DNA of 5,179 nucleotides from Candidatus Iainarchaeum sp. Its GTDB lineage: Archaea; Iainarchaeota; Iainarchaeia; Iainarchaeales; JAAZKV01. Position 1 is the first letter of the stretch, and each line of letters opens with the position of its first letter. Positions 4,171 to 5,179 of the stretch are shown piece by piece. Below the pieces are notes generated by a model. That model did not search any database and was not told the origin of the DNA. It worked only from the letters and a program-made list of their open reading frames with translations. The position numbers were made by a program, and so were the translations under genes. The DNA lies in NCBI GenBank assembly GCA_028690725.1, contig JAQVAR010000052.1, positions 1 through 5,179 on the forward strand, in the 5' to 3' direction.

Positions 4171-4710
4171 ATGCCAAAAATATTTGTGATTTCTGGTCAC
4201 AGTGGTTCTGGAAAAACTACTATTGCTAATAGTCTTTTAAAAAAAAATAATGATTTAGAAAAAGTTATTACTTGTACTACTAGAAAACCAAGAAATAATG
4301 AAATTAATGGTAAAGATTATTTTTTTTTAACATTAGAAGAATTTGAAAAAAATATTAAAGAAAATTTAATGGCAGAGTATGAAAAATATTCTGGGAACTA
4401 TTATGGTTCTAGAAAAAAAGATGTTGAAAAAATTTTGAATAATGGGAAAAAAGTTTTGTTTGTTGTTGATACAAAAGGGGCTTTAACATTAAAAAAAAGT
4501 TTTTCAAATTCAATATTAATCTTTATAAAAGCTCCTTCATTAAAAGAATTAAAAAAAAGATTATTGAAGAGGGGAGATAAAAAAAATTTTGTTGAAAAAA
4601 GATTTTTAGAAATTAATGATGAATTAAAAAGGGAAAAAGAATTTGATTTTGTTATAATAAATAATATTTTAGAAAAAGCAATTGATGATGTTCAAAAAAT
4701 AATTAAATAA
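4171..4710 (+). CDS. gmk: Guanylate kinase (bacterial-type, short form)
   Basis: This 179-aa cytosolic enzyme is predicted to catalyse ATP + GMP to ADP + GDP in purine nucleotide supply. The P-loop is GHSGSGKTT (9-17). The GMP-binding segment reads TCTTRKPRNNEINGKDYFF (34-52), matching the family pattern TTRxPRxGE..G..Y.F except that Asn43 replaces the glycine. It is followed by AEYEKYSGNYYG (68-79), carrying the substrate-contact Tyr-Gly. VVDTKGA (98-104) corresponds to the DxxGA motif, and the lid arginines are in LKKRLLKRG (127-135), with Arg144 in VEKRF. The C-terminal IINN precedes a final helix. It is somewhat shorter than the roughly 200-aa bacterial enzymes, mainly in loops and at the ends. 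An in-frame ATG at 4078 is rejected because it overlaps the thermosome gene and adds a non-homologous hydrophobic leader; no ribosome-binding site precedes 4171, so the mRNA may be leaderless. The related PhnN kinase is less likely given the GMP-pocket residues. Confidence 0.9.
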   Translation: MPKIFVISGHSGSGKTTIANSLLKKNNDLEKVITCTTRKPRNNEINGKDYFFLTLEEFEKNIKENLMAEYEKYSGNYYGSRKKDVEKILNNGKKVLFVVDTKGALTLKKSFSNSILIFIKAPSLKELKKRLLKRGDKKNFVEKRFLEINDELKREKEFDFVIINNILEKAIDDVQKIIK

Positions 4711-4724
4711 TTTTTTTTGTTTTT
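4711..4724 (+). terminator. Oligo-T terminator after guanylate kinase
   Basis: T8-G-T5 begins immediately after the TAA stop codon. It is a typical archaeal T-rich termination signal and separates gmk from the next gene, which has its own promoter-like element. Confidence 0.5.
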
Positions 4725-4735
4725 CAAAAGTAATG

Positions 4736-4745
4736 TTTAAATATA
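4736..4745 (+). promoter_or_regulatory. TATA box for the downstream membrane-protein gene
   Basis: TTTAAATATA is close to the archaeal TATA consensus and is preceded by a purine-rich AAAAGTAATG that could be a BRE. A transcription start about 25 nt downstream falls near 4763-4768, only a few bases before the ATG at 4773. With no ribosome-binding site visible, this gene is likely leaderless or has a very short leader. CTATATATT at 4753-4761 is too close to the ATG to be the main TATA box. Confidence 0.5.
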
Positions 4746-4772
4746 ATAATATCTATATATTCATCAGTTAAC

Positions 4773-5179
4773 ATGATAGAAATTCTTAATGCGATGGGTA
4801 ATTCTTTTGCTTTGTTGTTTCCGACATTAGTTTTAGCAATTGTTTTTATTATTATAGGTTATCTTTTTGGATTACTAGCAAAAATAATTATTTCAAAAAT
4901 TCTTGGAAGAATGGGGGTTGATGAGTGGTTTGAACAACAAAGTTTGTTAGCAGCAATAGGAAACAAGAGTTTTTCTGATGTCATAGGTGTGATAGCAAAA
5001 TGGTATATCTTTTTTATTTTTTTAAAACAAGCAATAGAGTTAGTAAATTTAATAACATTGAATGAAGTACTTGGTTTTTGGATACAATATGCTTTATTGA
5101 TAATAGTTGCAGTTGGTGTTTTGTTAGCAGGAATGATTATTGGTAGGTTTGTTAGAAATGCTATTGAAACAACTGATCA
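4773..5179 (+). CDS. Membrane protein with MscS-associated TM-helix repeats (3' truncated)
   Basis: The first 135 residues are in the window, and the frame continues past its end. Three hydrophobic segments are visible at about 13-40, 68-90 and 103-127. The pattern is a hydrophobic helix ending in K/R (LAKIIISKILGRMGVDEWF), then an amphipathic segment, SFSDVIGVIAKWYIFF, a hydrophobic linker ending NEVLGFW, and a second hydrophobic helix ending GRFVRNAI. It repeats the layout of the 'conserved TM helix' domain (Pfam PF05552, from memory) seen in MscS-related mechanosensitive channel-like proteins. The two copies here share the helix, Gly, Lys/Arg ending. The protein probably sits in the cytoplasmic membrane as a tension-sensitive channel or related transporter, but the pore and any MscS beta domain would be outside the window. 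The ATG at 4773 is supported by the TATA box spacing and by the hydrophobic segment beginning soon after it. Confidence 0.75.
   Translation, partial: MIEILNAMGNSFALLFPTLVLAIVFIIIGYLFGLLAKIIISKILGRMGVDEWFEQQSLLAAIGNKSFSDVIGVIAKWYIFFIFLKQAIELVNLITLNEVLGFWIQYALLIIVAVGVLLAGMIIGRFVRNAIETTD

Noticed and set aside
1..5179. CRISPR array, insertion sequence, integrase or defence operon.
   Set aside because: No regularly spaced direct repeats, transposase motifs, target-site duplications or nuclease/toxin signatures were seen; the genes are mostly core functions.

Overview
The window looks archaeal. It is strongly A+T-rich, carries a full-length group II chaperonin (thermosome) with a GGM-type tail, a protein with archaeal-style histone folds, and an archaeal-type small protein kinase. 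Ribosome-binding sites of GGTGA/GGAG type appear only at some genes, while others look leaderless. The mixture (thermosome, unusual helix-tailed histone-fold protein, bacterial-type guanylate kinase, compact genes) fits a small-genome DPANN lineage such as Woesearchaeota or Pacearchaeota, but this is inferred from gene content and resemblance, not from a phylogenetic marker comparison.

Layout. Positions 1-161 hold the C-terminal end of a protein of unknown function. Its stop codon abuts the start of a 214-aa protein (162-806) with a short N-terminal helical domain, a long coiled coil and a C-terminal membrane hairpin. After a 73-nt gap comes a 246-aa protein (880-1620) with two gap-free tandem copies of a histone fold, each extended by a long helical tail, behind a very acidic N-terminus. 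It converges on a minus-strand gene (1716-2282) for a small atypical protein kinase of the archaeal COG2112 type. The convergent gap contains a G+C-rich, hairpin-rich island unlike anything else in the window. A 183-nt divergent, A+T-rich regulatory region separates the kinase from the thermosome gene (2466-4103). Then come guanylate kinase (4171-4710) and the first 135 codons of a membrane protein with MscS-associated 'TM helix' repeats (4773 to the window end).

How the genes relate. There is no evident single pathway. The first two genes are probably one transcription unit at the membrane. The remaining genes look like separate units for chromatin architecture, signalling, protein folding, nucleotide metabolism and membrane tension or transport. 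T-runs follow the thermosome and guanylate kinase genes, and promoter-like elements precede several genes. The most interesting item is the histone-fold doublet, a plausible DNA-bridging architectural protein or a histone-like protein whose acidic tail modulates DNA binding. The second most interesting is the G+C-rich island just downstream of it, which resembles a dispersed intergenic element or small RNA/terminator structure.
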